From the NCBI RefSeq assembly GCF_026914185.1, contig NC_070564.1, positions 2,728,001 to 2,792,000 on the forward strand: a stretch of 64,000 nucleotides of DNA. The letters are read 5' to 3'. The notes under the pieces are model-generated. The model had not been told where the DNA came from. It saw only the letters and a list, made by a program, of their open reading frames with translations, and made no database searches. This document shows, in pieces, positions 1 to 11,993 of the stretch (positions within the stretch are counted from its first letter, which is position 1; every line of letters begins with the position of its first letter). This DNA is from Puccinia triticina. Lineage: Eukaryota; Basidiomycota; Pucciniomycetes; Pucciniales; Pucciniaceae. A program made the position numbers and the translations under genes.

Positions 1-2026
1 CCTTCACACTATATGTAGATGCTAGCATGACTGGACTAGGTGCTGCTTTACATCAAGTCCAAGTCATTGATGGAGTAAGAAAAGAAGGACCCATGGTTTT
101 CATATCCAGACAACTGAATGACAGTGAAACAAGATATGGTGCTAGCCAACTTGAATGCCTATGCCTGGTTTGGGCCCTGGAAAAACTCCATTACTACTTG
201 GATGGCAGTGTATTTCATGTTGTAACAGATTGCACACCTTTGAGATCACTGCTGAACATGAAGACTCCCAACAGACACATGCTCAGGTGGCAGATTTCTA
301 TTCAGGAGTACAGAGGCAACATGACCATAATCCACAGAGATGGTAATATTCACAAGAATGCTGATGGACTTAGCAGATGAGCTTTGCCAAATGATCCTAG
401 TAACCCTGCTTATTACCCAGAAGAAAAAGATGATGATAGATTCCCCATCATGGGCATTCATGTCTCTACTTTCAAGAATGAGTTCTTTGACTCAGTAAGA
501 GAAGGTTACAAAGCAAGATAAAAACACTGTTATATTGTCTGAGCTTTTGTTGAAAGATGCTAAAGATGCCCAGCTGAAAAACTCTCCGCAAGATCCTTGG
601 AAAAAGCTATATGATGAAGGAAGATTCTCTATATTTGATGGCCTCATCTACTTCAGAGAAAAACATAATTCTGTCCTAGTCCTAGCTGACAAAGAAAGCA
701 TCAACACCATCTTACATGAATGCCATGACAGTGTCTACTCTGGTCATCTTTCTGAAGACAGGACTTTGGAGAAAGTCGCTGATACTGCCTGGTGGGCTAA
801 TTGGAGACAAGACACTGGTGAATACTGCTCTTCTTGTGATAGATGCCAGAAAGCAAATAAAGCCACAGGCAAGAGATTTGGACTGCTCATGAAAATTGAA
901 GAACCTTCAAAGCCATGGGATGTGATTAACATGGATTGGGTAACTTCCTTGTCTCCAGGAGGAGCTGCTAGTTTCAATGCTTGTCTGTTAATAGTAGACA
1001 GATACTCTAAGACCCCCATATTTGTACCCTTCTTCAAGGATGACTCTGCCATGGACACTGCCATACTGTTTTGGAACAGAGTAATGCCTAGAACTGGCAT
1101 CCCCAGAATCATCATCTCTGACAGAGATCCCAAGTTCACATCTGAATTCTGGACTGGTTTACATAGTATGCTAGGAACAAAACTCTCCTTCTCCACTGCT
1201 TACCACCCCCAGACTGAGGGATTAGCTGAAAGAATGATTCAAACACTTGAAGACATGATCAGGAGGTTTTGTGCATATGGTCTAGAATTCAAAGACAATG
1301 ATGGTTACACTCATGATTGGGTTTCACTTATACCAATCCTTGAGCTAGCATATTGCACCAGCATACATTCAACCACTGGAAAACCCCCTGCAATCCTGGA
1401 GAAAGGCTGGATTCTTGAAACAAGACTCTGTAGACATTCATCCTGCTGCTCTTGCCTATGGGAAAATATTTGAGAAAGCAAGAAAACATGCTGAAAAATA
1501 CATAACAGAAGCTACCTCCTACTACAAGGAAATATGGGACAAGAATCACAAAGAACCATCCTTTAAAGTTGGTGATAAAGTCCTGATATCCACAGCAAAC
1601 TTCAACAACTTGTCTGGACCTAAGAAGATGAGAGACTCCTTTACTGGACCATTCCTTGTGAAAGCTTTACATGGAAAGAATGCTGTAGAAGTAATACTGA
1701 CTGAAGAGTTCAGCAGGAAACACCCTACATTCCCTATCAGCTTTGTGAAACCATACAGAGACCCCAATCCAGATAAGTTCCCCTTGAGACAGAAGGTTAA
1801 AGTTGTCATTCCTCCCATGGATAAGAACCCTCAGAGTAAAGCTATACAGAACATTCTCAGAGACAAAAGATTGAGAGTGGAGAACAGAGATGTTATGATG
1901 TACTTGGCTAGATACAAAGGCATGAGTGCTGATCATGATGAATGGCTCCTTGAGAAGGACATTCCAGACTCTGCTATCCTTCTCAGGAAGTTCAGAAGTG
2001 AGAAGAGGTCTACCCCTGTGGTTTAA
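1..2026 (+). mobile_element. Ty3/gypsy chromovirus remnant (RNase H, integrase, chromodomain)
   Basis: The window opens inside pol. Positions 27-380 encode the RNase H end (YVDAS near the start, HKNADGLSR at the end). Positions 535-1473 encode the H2C2 zinc-binding region and integrase core (NMDWVTSL, ISDRDPKFTSEFW, YHPQTEGLAERM). Positions 1415-2026 continue the integrase C-terminus and a chromodomain-like tail (YLARYKG, DEWLLEKDI). The reading frame is broken: a TGA at 378, a one-base frame change near 510-530 and another near 1410. The copy is therefore dead. The chromodomain tail suggests targeting to heterochromatin, as known for chromoviruses. The 5' half is outside the window. Confidence 0.9.
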
Positions 2027-2064
2027 TTTCTTACAGAAATCTAACCCTTTTTGGTGGTAGGGAA

Positions 2065-2498
2065 TGCCAGCCTTAGAGTCAACTCAGCTGACCTAAAGTC
2101 TGCCTTTTTATCTACTTTTTACATATGAATTACTTCATATCTTTTTCATCTTAAGAGATAACCTTGTTTTGACTTCATATTCTGTTTCCTCATGCAATTG
2201 TAACCCCATTTACCACTTACCAATTCTTTGTAACTCTACTCCTTCCCTGAGTTATTGAGTTGTAGTGCGCTTGCGCAGTTGTGACGTGTCAGCGCTACCA
2301 GGCGCGCCAAACCACATGTACATATGTAAATTACATAAGCAAACTGTGAAAATTTTTGTAGTCAGGATCCCCCTTGCCTGAGGCGGATCTACAGACTTCA
2401 GCACACCAGAACCACACCCCAGATAACCCAGGATCACCACTAAAAAGTGTACAACACTCCCAGTATACCTACCGTCACAGGCGCCTAGGATATTGACA
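2065..2498 (+). repeat. Probable 3' LTR of the chromovirus remnant
   Basis: The stretch begins with TG directly after a purine-rich run (2054-2064) that could be the polypurine tract, and ends in TATTGACA at 2498, giving TG...CA ends. It lies 39 bp after the pol stop. The 5' LTR is outside the window, so the boundaries cannot be confirmed by pairing. Confidence 0.4.
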
Positions 2499-3751
2499 GT
2501 AAGTAACCTCTTTCACTGAACCTTGCTTATCTCAGAGGTACAACTCTGTGTCTTGCTTGATCTGCTTGTCTTTGCTGGCCTTTGCCTCATTCTTGATCAC
2601 AGGGCTGTCCCTGCTTAACATCATTCTTTTTCTGTGGTTTTTGCAAGAAACAAACCACATAGGTTTCCCTTTAAAGAACCTTGACTATCCAGAAGGAAGC
2701 TAAAAAATTGTGGCTGGATTAAAATTGTCTAATCCAGGATCCCTCCATGTTTCTTTGGTGAGAGGATGCTGAAGCACTCTCTAGCACAGCTTGGCAGCAC
2801 TCTTCTGAAGAGGTAAAATTGCCAGTGGACCTGCATTCCCACCAGAAAAAACCTTGAATATCTGCTTATCTTGATCCTGCTCAGTTTCTCTCTCTCTTTC
2901 TCTCTCTCTCTTATATTTGTATTTTCTTCATCCAAAGAAATCCAATTATTCCCCTCTTCTTTCTTGTGTCCTGCTGTCACTATAGAGACTCAGGCTCACA
3001 GTAAGAATCAAACCCACTACCTCAGCTATGTTGAGAAACATACTAGAGTTCTGCCTTTACAAACTAGGATACAGATGCTTGTGGCTTCCAGCTGGGTGGT
3101 TTGTTTGTAGTGCTCATGAGTCATTCCAACAGCCCTCCATACTGTGGTGATACATCTTGGTAGCAGACTAACAGACAACTCAACATTTCCTGATCTCTTT
3201 CCAATTCTCTGACCCTTTGAACCCACCATCTTCATAGTTTTCACTGTGGGCTTTCATTCTCCACCTCTATCACACTGTTTATCAAACCTTGCTCTCCTGA
3301 CTCTCATTCTTACACGTCTGACAATGGTATCTATTCCCTCTGGCATCTCAAAATGAATCCACCCACCACCCCACACTATCTTTTGTTGATCCTTCTTTTG
3401 CTTGAGATTCAAAGACAGACCACAGGATATAGTGGCTCATAAGTAAATGACAAGACTGTAAGTCAGAGGAGAGGAGGAATTACTTGAGGCAAAAGGAACA
3501 AAAAGAGGCCAGAATTCCAACACAAACAACTGCTTGTACCATATTTAAAATCACATGCAATCTTGACAATATTAAAAGACTGAGTATATTTAGCAAAGTG
3601 CTTCAAAAACCCCATGATTGATCAAACATTAAGAATCCAATGATCAGACGGGGTGAAGTATTATTTGGGCATCTGGTGAGCAGTTGGATTATCTGTTCTT
3701 TTTTCAAATTATCTTCCAGTGGCCTCCAGTCAAAAGAACTTGTTGGATGAT
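2499..3751. other. Intergenic, no gene recognised
   Basis: AT-rich sequence with a CT microsatellite at about 2883-2912. No coding region or element ends were recognised. Confidence 0.5.
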
Positions 3752-6700
3752 TTAAACCTCAAAGATGCTTAATTTGGTGTTCAAGTTGTGGATTGAGGCT
3801 TTGAAAACAGTGTTGAAGAACAGCTTGAATGTATTTCCAATCCTGTGTTCTGCCCCAAAACCCACCTGTCTCAGCCCCTCATTCCCGGCCTTAGACATCC
3901 AAAACTCAACCCCATGCCATGCCAACCCAGTCAGGTTTTGGGCACCATTCTTCCTGATGTATGATTTCAAATAACAAGTGGTGAATTCTTCAAAGCTTTT
4001 CTTTGCGTTTTGCAGGAGATCTCGCAGATAGTGCTTGTCTTTCAAGACAGATCCTTGTGGAATAACAATGATATCAATCATCTGAACATAGAACATAAAC
4101 AGTGGATAGGTCCGCTCCACAAGGGACAATGGAAATTCTACATCTTCCATCAATTCTGTTTTCAAGCTGAGATCAAGCTTGATGTTGTTCTGCCTTTCCC
4201 AGAAGTTCAGCCAAAGATTTTTGGTTTTCAAGAATTCATCTACACTTTTACCCTGCACTTTGGTAGATTTGTTCACATCCAAACTCCTTGTTTTCTTGTG
4301 CTTCTCATCACCATGTTCCATCTCTTTGTATTCAACTGAAAAAGCCTGGCGGATTTTAGCAAACCATTTAGGGGCAGTGTCAAAATTGAGAATGATACTT
4401 CCTGTCAGACCTTGTTCAATTCTTCCCAAAATCTGATTAACTGCATTTTGGATCTGACTATCTGGGTCTTCAAACGCAAAGATTTCCTGATTGAACTGCA
4501 TCTTTTCCATCTGAAAGTTGCAAGTATACCTCAGGTGATTGTTCAACTGCTCAAAGGATGATATAAAGATCAGGTTACAAAAGGTCTTGAAGGGTATTTT
4601 GATTTTTTCTGATCCTCCAAAAGCCATTTTTTTGACTTCATCTGTGCATGAATTCTTGATCCAGTATTTCAAGAAGCTCCAGAGCCATGCAGGAGAAGAT
4701 CTGAAGTCATTGATTGTTGACCTTCGCTGATTCAATATAACTGGGGCAGAGGCTTTGAAATCTCTTATTGCCTGTTCCATCAGACCTGGAAGATTCTCTA
4801 GCTTTTGCTCAGTGGATTCACAAGGATTCATGATGTGATCAATCATCTGCACATGGAATAAGAATAATAGAAAGATCTCCCTCAGATTTCCAGATGAGAA
4901 TATTGGGTTTTCCATTTCTGTGTCAAGTTTGATATTTGTCTGCCTCTCCCAAAATCCAAACCATATATGTTTGTTTTCTACAAGGGATTTATATTTGTTC
5001 AATTGCATCCTATTATAGAATTTACTCCTGTCAGATAATCCACTCTCCTTGAGGTCCTCCAAATTGGCAGTACTATAAGCTGGTCTTATAGCACAATACC
5101 ACAGTGTGAATGTGTCTGAGTCCAAAAAAATACTTCCCATTTTGCCTGGTGGAATGGAAGAAAGAATTTTCTGGAGCTTATGTTGAACATTTCTATATGG
5201 GTCTTCAACAACAAGGCTGTCTCTGTTGAAGTACAAAATTGTCATCTTTGATGAGGGGACCTTTATGAATTTAGCTTCATGTCTTTTGTTGCGGAGGACT
5301 GCACATGAAATAGCCCTGGACAACTCATAGACTGACTTGGTCTTCATGGTTGTTTCCTCCTGAAGCTCATCCTCAGTATCCTTCCTGCTGCTTTGAGAAG
5401 AGGTCACAACACTGGGAACGTGGTGGTTTAAATCTAACACCTTATTCCTTGACTGTGCATTTTCCCCTCCAATCTCACTCAATCTAGCCTGTAAAATTTT
5501 CCTCTCTCTAGATGAAACCTTCACATTTATTGATTTCCTCATATGTTTGCTCACAGAGCTATCTTCCTCAGAACAGCCATGTTTTCCAGGTTGAGATCCA
5601 ATCTTTGTGGAATCCTGGCTTGTCTTTCTGTGTTTCACAATTGCTGATGAGCTCTGATGATCACCAGGCCTCTTAATTCCCCTAGAAGTAGATGTCCCAG
5701 ATGTGAGCCTAGAATGCAGGCAGTTCAGTTTCTTCAGAGAAATTGGCTGATCTTGGTGTATTTGGGGGGGTTTTGAGCTCATCCCAGTTTCTGATTGTGT
5801 GAATATATCCTTTTGATTCAATCCTTTGGGACCTACTGCTGATGCCAGAATTGATGTTTTGTTTTGCTCAGAAGGCCCTGTTTTATCCTTTCTCTCTTGG
5901 TTGATATGTTTCTGTGCAGCATTCAATGGTTCCTTTTTGATTTTGGCTTTCTTGAACACTCTTTCTGGGAGCTGATTACCACCATTGTTTCTGATTTTAT
6001 CACTTTTGGAAGGGCTAGAAGTACCATGGGTGGTATCAATGAGTCTTGAGGGATTTGATTTACCTGCTTGCACTGAAATGGAGCTCTTTCTGTGTTCCAA
6101 ATGAGCTGATGTGCCCAAGTAGCTAAAATTTGATTGTTTTGCTTGTTTCAGAGACGTACTTGATTGCCCCATAGATTGACGCTCTATCTTTGCTTGTTCC
6201 CAATAGATGTTATCATGATCGCTGTTTTGCGCACCAACCTCTGATATGATTCTCGGCTTCTTTACTAGGGGACCCACTACGTTAGCATCTGGAGCTTTCC
6301 CAATTCTAGAGTTCGCCATTGAGCCTCCAATGCGCTTCTTTGCATCAGATCGCAAGGCCTGGCACGGAACCTTCCCCCCGCGCTTTCCAGATCCTTCGCC
6401 CATTGCCTCTTCCATGTAGGACGATTCTAAGAAGTTTCCCAGCAGATCTGATCTCTGCTTTTCATTCTTGAGTTGGGGTTTAGAGCTTGGATCTTGGAAG
6501 CAGGCGAGCGGTACTGTAGTAGCACTCTCTTGGGTTTCCGGGCCACAGTTCAAGTTGCAGTCTGCATGGGTGCTTGGCCATTCCCGCTTACCTCCATGAC
6601 CGTCGGGACTTCTAACGCTCCTTGCCACTGATGGCGATGAATGCAGACATTCAACAAGGCCAGGTCGGTGATAGCGTGTTTGCTGCTGGGCTCCCAAGTC

Positions 6701-6979
6701 TGCATGAGAATGATCCTTTGTAGTCTCTGATAGTCTATGGAGATCAGTGTTTGGACGATGATCCACTTGGGCAAAGAGGGTTTGGCGCATATGTTCTGGG
6801 CGCTTGATCCGTGAGCTCATCGAGAGGTCACACCAAAGATCTTGGCCGCCGGACCGTCGGACCTGAGGTTCCTCACAAGATAGCCGGCCAGATTCAGCAG
6901 GTCCACAGATATCGCGCATCGCATGGCACGCAATCAGCCCCCCCAGAAAGGCCAGGGGGTAGTGGATCTGAACCATTGG
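3752..6979 (-). CDS. Unrecognised protein of about 1075 aa with a duplicated C-terminal domain
   Basis: A single long open frame. The frame is open upstream to 7081, but the first ATG is at 6979 and another plausible start (MSSRIKRPEH) lies about 150 bp further in, so the N-terminus is uncertain; an upstream exon cannot be excluded. The N-terminal half (to about genomic 5400) is low-complexity and rich in Ser, Lys, Gln and Pro, with basic patches such as KKPR that could be nuclear signals. The C-terminal half holds two copies of one domain of about 245 residues (genomic about 5250-4500 and 4490-3752). Shared landmarks are FEDPD/VEDPY, GSIxLxxDT, W-x2-FWERQxNIKLD, LFxFxVQMID and a closing F-x-FCNLIF / FKLFFNTVF. 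No catalytic motif was recognised. No database family could be assigned; it may be lineage-specific. Confidence 0.7.
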   Translation of the reverse strand, partial: PMVQIHYPLAFLGGLIACHAMRDICGPAESGRLSCEEPQVRRSGGQDLWCDLSMSSRIKRPEHMRQTLFAQVDHRPNTDLHRLSETTKDHSHADLGAQQQTRYHRPGLVECLHSSPSVARSVRSPDGHGGKREWPSTHADCNLNCGPETQESATTVPLACFQDPSSKPQLKNEKQRSDLLGNFLESSYMEEAMGEGSGKRGGKVPCQALRSDAKKRIGGSMANSRIGKAPDANVVGPLVKKPRIISEVGAQNSDHDNIYWEQAKIERQSMGQSSTSLKQAKQSNFSYLGTSAHLEHRKSSISVQAGKSNPSRLIDTTHGTSSPSKSDKIRNNGGNQLPERVFKKAKIKKEPLNAAQKHINQERKDKTGPSEQNKTSILASAVGPKGLNQKDIFTQSETGMSSKPPQIHQDQPISLKKLNCLHSRLTSGTSTSRGIKRPGDHQSSSAIVKHRKTSQDSTKIGSQPGKHGCSEEDSSVSKHMRKSINVKVSSRERKILQARLSEIGGENAQSRNKVLDLNHHVPSVVTSSQSSRKDTEDELQEETTMKTKSVYELSRAISCAVLRNKRHEAKFIKVPSSKMTILYFNRDSLVVEDPYRNVQHKLQKILSSIPPGKMGSIFLDSDTFTLWYCAIRPAYSTANLEDLKESGLSDRSKFYNRMQLNKYKSLVENKHIWFGFWERQTNIKLDTEMENPIFSSGNLREIFLLFLFHVQMIDHIMNPCESTEQKLENLPGLMEQAIRDFKASAPVILNQRRSTINDFRSSPAWLWSFLKYWIKNSCTDEVKKMAFGGSEKIKIPFKTFCNLIFISSFEQLNNHLRYTCNFQMEKMQFNQEIFAFEDPDSQIQNAVNQILGRIEQGLTGSIILNFDTAPKWFAKIRQAFSVEYKEMEHGDEKHKKTRSLDVNKSTKVQGKSVDEFLKTKNLWLNFWERQNNIKLDLSLKTELMEDVEFPLSLVERTYPLFMFYVQMIDIIVIPQGSVLKDKHYLRDLLQNAKKSFEEFTTCYLKSYIRKNGAQNLTGLAWHGVEFWMSKAGNEGLRQVGFGAEHRIGNTFKLFFNTVFKASIHNLNTKLSIFEV

Positions 6980-8480
6980 TAGTATTCTGATGATTGGATT
7001 GACTTTTGTTGAGCTGGGGATTCGATTGTTTGGCAGTGGAAGTGAAGGTACAAACTGGGGATGGGGAGCGACTGGGAACACGCTGATGGCCGCAGCGAAA
7101 TATGTGGGGTCGAGTAGTTTGTGGCGGAACGTGGGTAAAACTCGATATTTGAAACTTTATCGTTTGCGTGAATGCGCAGTCTATGAATGATTGTATCCGC
7201 CCTCTGTCCCTGCTCATCGTCACTCATCTATTGCAAGTTCACAACCCATCGAGCTGAACCAAGCCTCTCGATTGGAGGGTCTGGGGCCCCGCGTTCCGAA
7301 GGGACGTTCTCCGAAGGAGAGGCTTACTCAAGGGGCGAGGACATCAGAATTTAGGGAGGGGATGTCCCTGCTCATCTATTCCACCCCATCTGTTCTTTTA
7401 TCCCGGCACGGTCCCGGATCCTTGGCGTGGGACCGATCCAGCTGCACGGCCGCCAGCGCTCCGGGAGCGCCGCAACCGACTGCAGAAATGCTGCACTGCC
7501 CATCCAGCGCGCCGAACTAGGCCCGCCATGTCAGAATATTTATCCGCCAAGAGGCGCAGGGGAGAAACAAAACTTGCTGCTAAGAAACGTAAGCAGCAGT
7601 GTTTCATCCCTCCAAACAAACAGACCAAAACAAGCCGCAAGCTCGGTAGCTAATTTCGAGCTTGTCTCAAAAGCAACTACAGCAGGTGACAAAAGCAACA
7701 ACACCCCAAGGGCGCAAGCCACAGCAGGAGGACAAGACAGCTCCAGGGCAGGCACGATTCCAAAGACTTCGGCGTCATGAGTACTTCAGGGCCTCAGTGT
7801 GAGGCCCAGCCTACTATCACTTCGCTATGTGGCTATGAAACTATCCAAGAGGATAGTTTGCCAAAATGCTTGATAGTAGATCTGAGTTTATGCTTAAGTT
7901 TTGGATAGCTTTGATACAATATATATATAAGCTTTTGATGTTTATACTTTCTCGAGAATGAATTACTCAGATAGATAAATATAAGGATGAAAAAATGATA
8001 GCAAAGAATATTCCGATAAGGAGAGAAAGGAAAAGAAGTAGAGAAAGACAACAACAAGGAGAGGAACATAGACAACATTCTGATTGTCCTGAATGACAAC
8101 ATCACTGATCAAGATACGTCATCACATAATGTGATTTGAATTAAGCTTACCAATCCCGCAAAGCAGATTGAGTTGATCAACAATCTACCAACGGCCTATT
8201 AATTAGACGCATAATAATACGTAAGCTCAACACATTAACCATATTCATCAGCTTGGGTCGTTACACTCAGCCTCAGCAATTGGAACAGACATGCTAAACT
8301 AACATCCAATTGTCACATCAGTTCTTTGCATCACAGAATCACCTGTTAGAATTCTGCCCCATTCCCAGAAGAGGGCCTATTTCTTTTTTGTTCTTTTTCT
8401 TTCCATCCGGCTCCTATAGTCAGCTAGGCCCCCTTTCCCACATGTATTTCATCTGTTCCAATATGAAATACAGACCTCAC
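6980..8480. other. Intergenic, presumed 5' region of the 1075-aa gene
   Basis: Moderately GC-rich to about 7780, then AT-rich. Short open frames exist on both strands but none has a recognisable product. This may include the promoter and untranslated exon of the minus-strand gene ending at 3752. Confidence 0.4.
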
Positions 8481-8516
8481 TTAGGCCCCGTTTGGCAGCA
8501 GTGATGTTATGTAATA
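8481..8516 (+). repeat. Left TIR plus TTA duplication of the outer element
   Basis: TTA at 8481-8483 is followed by the 33-bp terminal inverted repeat, which matches 26403-26435 inverted at 30 of 33 positions. Confidence 0.75.
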
Positions 8517-8755
8517 ACCACTGCTTTTCTATAACCGGGCCTCACCAAGGCCCATATCGTATCACTTGCATGTTTGGCAGTTTCGAGAAGTTATGAGGGT
8601 CATCACAAGTTTCCTCATCACTCCTCATCATCCCCGCCATTTCTGATATAGTACCCCTGGGGGTGTATTTGGGGTGATATTGGCACCCTTACACAACACA
8701 CCCCCAACTCTACCTCTGTTACTCACCTCAATGGCCGGTACAGACTTTGTACCGG

Positions 8756-8845
8756 TGTAAGACTCAAAAGTGGTTGTGAAACCCTTTTGCTGAATGGAGA
8801 AGGGGATGAAGGAGGTGCAAGCTCTGCCCTTCTATACTACCAGCT

Positions 8846-8876
<31 letters not shown>

Positions 8877-9602
8877 TTAATAAGTGATAGGAGTGGTTAG
8901 CTCAAGATAAGTTTCTCGTGACACAGTATAAAAAGGTTGTTATTCAGTATGTAAGAGTTGTTATATGTAAGTGAGAGGGTTGAGTGGGTACGTAAGTGTT
9001 TTGGGTGATGGGTGAGTATAAAACTTGATGAGTAATAAACTCAGGAACTACAAATGGGGGGGAAGAGAGCTCCTTATATAGACAAATGTGAGGGATTTTG
9101 GCCCCAGGGCAGCCCCTGAGTGAGGTATTTTAGCTGGCCTGGACTGTACAACATGAGGGAGTTAAGAGGGAGTGGCTGTGTACAATTTATGCAAGGGGTG
9201 ATAAGCTGTGCAGGGAATGATCAGGTGATGTAATAAGACCAAACATAGTGGAGTTAGAAGGAACTAGAATGCGGGGAACCATTAAGTTGAAGGGGCACAG
9301 CCTGCAGGGGCAGTGCTGCATGATGTCATGTACATAACAAACAAAACAAAACCAATATATGTAGTGGGGATAGAATGGTGTGGGGAATGTGACTTGAGGC
9401 GCCTGAAAGGTGGTTGACTGGGTGCTACAGGTTGTCCAGAGGGTCTAACTTCCAGTGTAGTGGGGCTCCAGTGATGCTTCCAGTGGGGAATAGGGGTTAA
9501 TTTAGCCGTGGAGTCCATTTATGGTGTCCAGTTGATGGTATCTTGAGGCCTTCTGTATGTACATGAGAAAAACTTTTGATTTTTCACATTTTGCGTACCA
9601 CA
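8756..9602 (-). repeat. LTR (3' LTR in element orientation), 847 bp
   Basis: Starts TGTAAGACTC and ends GCGTACCACA on the plus strand. Aligns end to end with 22624-23471 except for a one-base indel (near 9209) and a few substitutions. Confidence 0.93.
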
Positions 9603-9616
9603 TCCTCCCCCAACTT
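9603..9616 (-). promoter_or_regulatory. Polypurine tract of the gypsy element
   Basis: Read on the minus strand this is AAGTTGGGGGAGGA immediately before the 3' LTR, the expected position for plus-strand DNA priming during reverse transcription. Close matches occur at 12305-12318 and 15838-15850. Confidence 0.75.
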
Positions 9617-10585
9617 ATTGTCTGTCCCCAGACAATTCCGCTGTGAAGAGGGCCGTATCTTGAAGATTTAAGCTTGAAGGTTGATATGTATATCTGTGGT
9701 TTTTCCAGAATCCTTGAAAAGTTGGCAGCCAGACGTCTTCCTGATACCGTGGGCTGAGAAGCTTTGTGGAGTAAAAATGGCAAAAATTGACTTTTGTCAC
9801 TTTTTGGAATTTTTACTTGAAGAGAAATTTGCTGTCATCAAGGGGTCCAAAAATGCTGCGTGCAGCCGCGCAGTAGTGTTTGCTGTGTTGTCGTGGGGTC
9901 GCAGCGGCCGCAGCAGTTGCGCTGGGCTTTGTGTAGTGCGCGGGCTTTGATCCGCGCGGCCTTGGTGTCGAGTAGCAATTGGGGGCCCGTTACCCGTCCT
10001 CCTCGTCCGAGTTCAGAGCTCAGGGCTCTCGGATCACGCCGCAGCTCCGTGTTTGGTTCCGGTCCGACCGGAGGTGGAGTTACCTCGGCGCGAGGTAACT
10101 CAGTCACCTCTATTCAACCACCCGCCGCCATCGATATTTCAACTCAACTGCTGACTTCGCCAACCGCATACCGCCGCCTCCGCCTGTCAGACTCGGCCGT
10201 CGTGCTCGGTCCTGCATCTGAAGCCGAGTTGTTTGTACATGGAAACGGCCTCCGGTTTCTTCTGCCGCTGTCGATCTGAATAGCCGGTGCCGATAGCACC
10301 ACCAAGGTACGTCATATTTGTTCCTTGTTTGTCATGACTCAGCTGGATATGAGCACCCAACTGAGTCATCTGAATAGATCCTTCTGGCTGACATGGCCAG
10401 GCCGGGTTGTTTGGATCATGCCCGATATCATCGGCAATGCGTTTGGTCCATTTACCTTGGCAATACCTTGGTGAGTCATAGTCGAAGGAGCTGGTTGATG
10501 GGCAAGGCCTCCCATTTTTCAAGCCAGGCTGGTGAGTTCCTCGATATCGCGGGGTATAGACCAGAGTGCCTGCCCTCCTGGAGAA

Positions 10586-10593
10586 TATAAAAA
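10586..10593 (+). promoter_or_regulatory. TATA box of the cargo gene
   Basis: TATAAAAA lies 79 bp upstream of the ATG at 10672, in a sequence with a pyrimidine-rich leader downstream. It faces away from the retrotransposon genes and is independent of the LTR promoters. Confidence 0.5.
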
Positions 10594-10671
10594 GAGGCTC
10601 ATTCGCTTTCGTTTTTAGAGCATCTCATCACCTTCATCCCATCGTCCTCTTCAGTACTTTCGATAGCAAAG

Positions 10672-11993
10672 ATGATTTCCCCTTCTAGACGAGCTTCGTA
10701 TCCTTATAGCTTACGCCTTCGGGCGACTTCCGCGACAAATCGAGTGAGTTTGACGTTTGAAGAGCTCCTTGATCGAGCTAAATTGAAGAGTTTTTATTTG
10801 TTCTTCATCTAGGGCGCTTCCCCACCCCAAAGTTCTACCATAATCGCAAGAAACCTGCTCAATCATCATCCGTTAGTGCAGTCATCACTGGTAAGTGACT
10901 GCCTTCAGGAGTACCCATTGCTGGTGGGTGTATGCTGATAGTTTGTTTAGCCTGGGTCTGATGATGCGCTTGAGCCTCATTCACCCTCCTCGCCCAATTG
11001 AATGGAATGGGCCAGGGAGCGTATGGATTTCTATTCTTGCCCAATAGATCCCTCAATGCGTTGTTCCGAGTCCCCGGCGGCTCGTCGTCCGTTTGTTGTG
11101 GGTGATTCCGCGATTAACACCCTGGAGACCGTAAGCAGCTGACTTGTGTTTGTTGTTGATGATCCTGTATGGGCTGACTAATGTTTACAGCTTTTGGATT
11201 CACCCAACATAAATCAGGCCCCCCAGAATGGTGGCTCCTCTATAGCAGGTGCTCCCGCAATACCAGCAGAGTTGGTTGGTTCGCCCCCACGCTTCCGGGC
11301 TCCCACGCCGTTCCCTGTGGATTCTTCTGAAGTGGCCGGGCCAGGCCCGGCCTCGCCCGAATATTGTCCTCGCAGTCCTGGATGGCGTCCCTCGGGTAAC
11401 TCACCGGTTTATCAGCCCGCATCCACAGATGTTCTCCAATCTCCGGTAAGCTACTGCTTTGTTTTCCCTGATAGCACTGCTTCAAGACTGACAAGTTTGC
11501 TTGCCAGGGCTTATCCTCGAACCGAGTTATTTTCGATGATAGCTGGGCTGACCCCGCATCTTGGATGCGGAACCCCGTCGTCCATGCTCCTCTCGTCGAT
11601 CTTCAACCCATCGAGGTTGATCCTTTGGTATCGAACAACATTCGCGCTAGTCCTGAAGTCGTTCCAATCGATACGAGGTCCAATACCGAAAATAACGATC
11701 CTGCTAGTGAAGATCACCATAGCAACCCGGATTTCCCGCGAATTCCGTCCCCTATCCATCGTGGGGACTACAGTATCACTGAGTTACCTTTCTTACAACC
11801 GCATCAGATTGGAGCTCTATTAACCCGCAATGTAGGTCAAGCCCCGCCGCACACCGCTGTCGAACCCGCTGCCTTGTTTCATATGTATACTAGCTTCGTC
11901 GAGGGCTTTATCACCTACTCAAATCAAAGCCCGTCCACTAGCGAATTCGGCCATCTTGAACGCGTCGCCCTTTTTCAGCACTGGGGCCGTTGA
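10672..11993 (+). CDS. Spliced unknown gene carried antisense inside the gypsy element
   Basis: Exons with clean GT-AG borders: 10672-10743 and 10813-10890 in one phase-0 frame, then a less certain middle exon somewhere in 10952-11131 (readable as ...SESPAARRPFVVGDSAINTLE... before a GTAAGC donor at 11132), then 11191-11445 and 11508-11993 (stop TGA). The product is Ser/Pro-rich with an acidic, polar C-terminal part (FDDSWADPASW, HIERVALFQHWGR-like end). No domain was recognised. It has its own TATA box. Because it is antisense to the retroelement RNA, its introns would not be spliced out during retrotransposition. The middle exon may contain a frame lesion: one reading meets a TGA near 11000. 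It may be a captured host gene fragment rather than a working gene. Confidence 0.5.

Noticed and set aside
744..1196. Minus-strand open frame of 150 codons
   Set aside because: Antisense to the integrase domain, which has clear family motifs on the plus strand.
7427..7780. Plus-strand open frame of 117 codons
   Set aside because: It starts at GTG, overlaps open frames on the other strand and has no recognisable motif; probably the 5' flank of the minus-strand gene.
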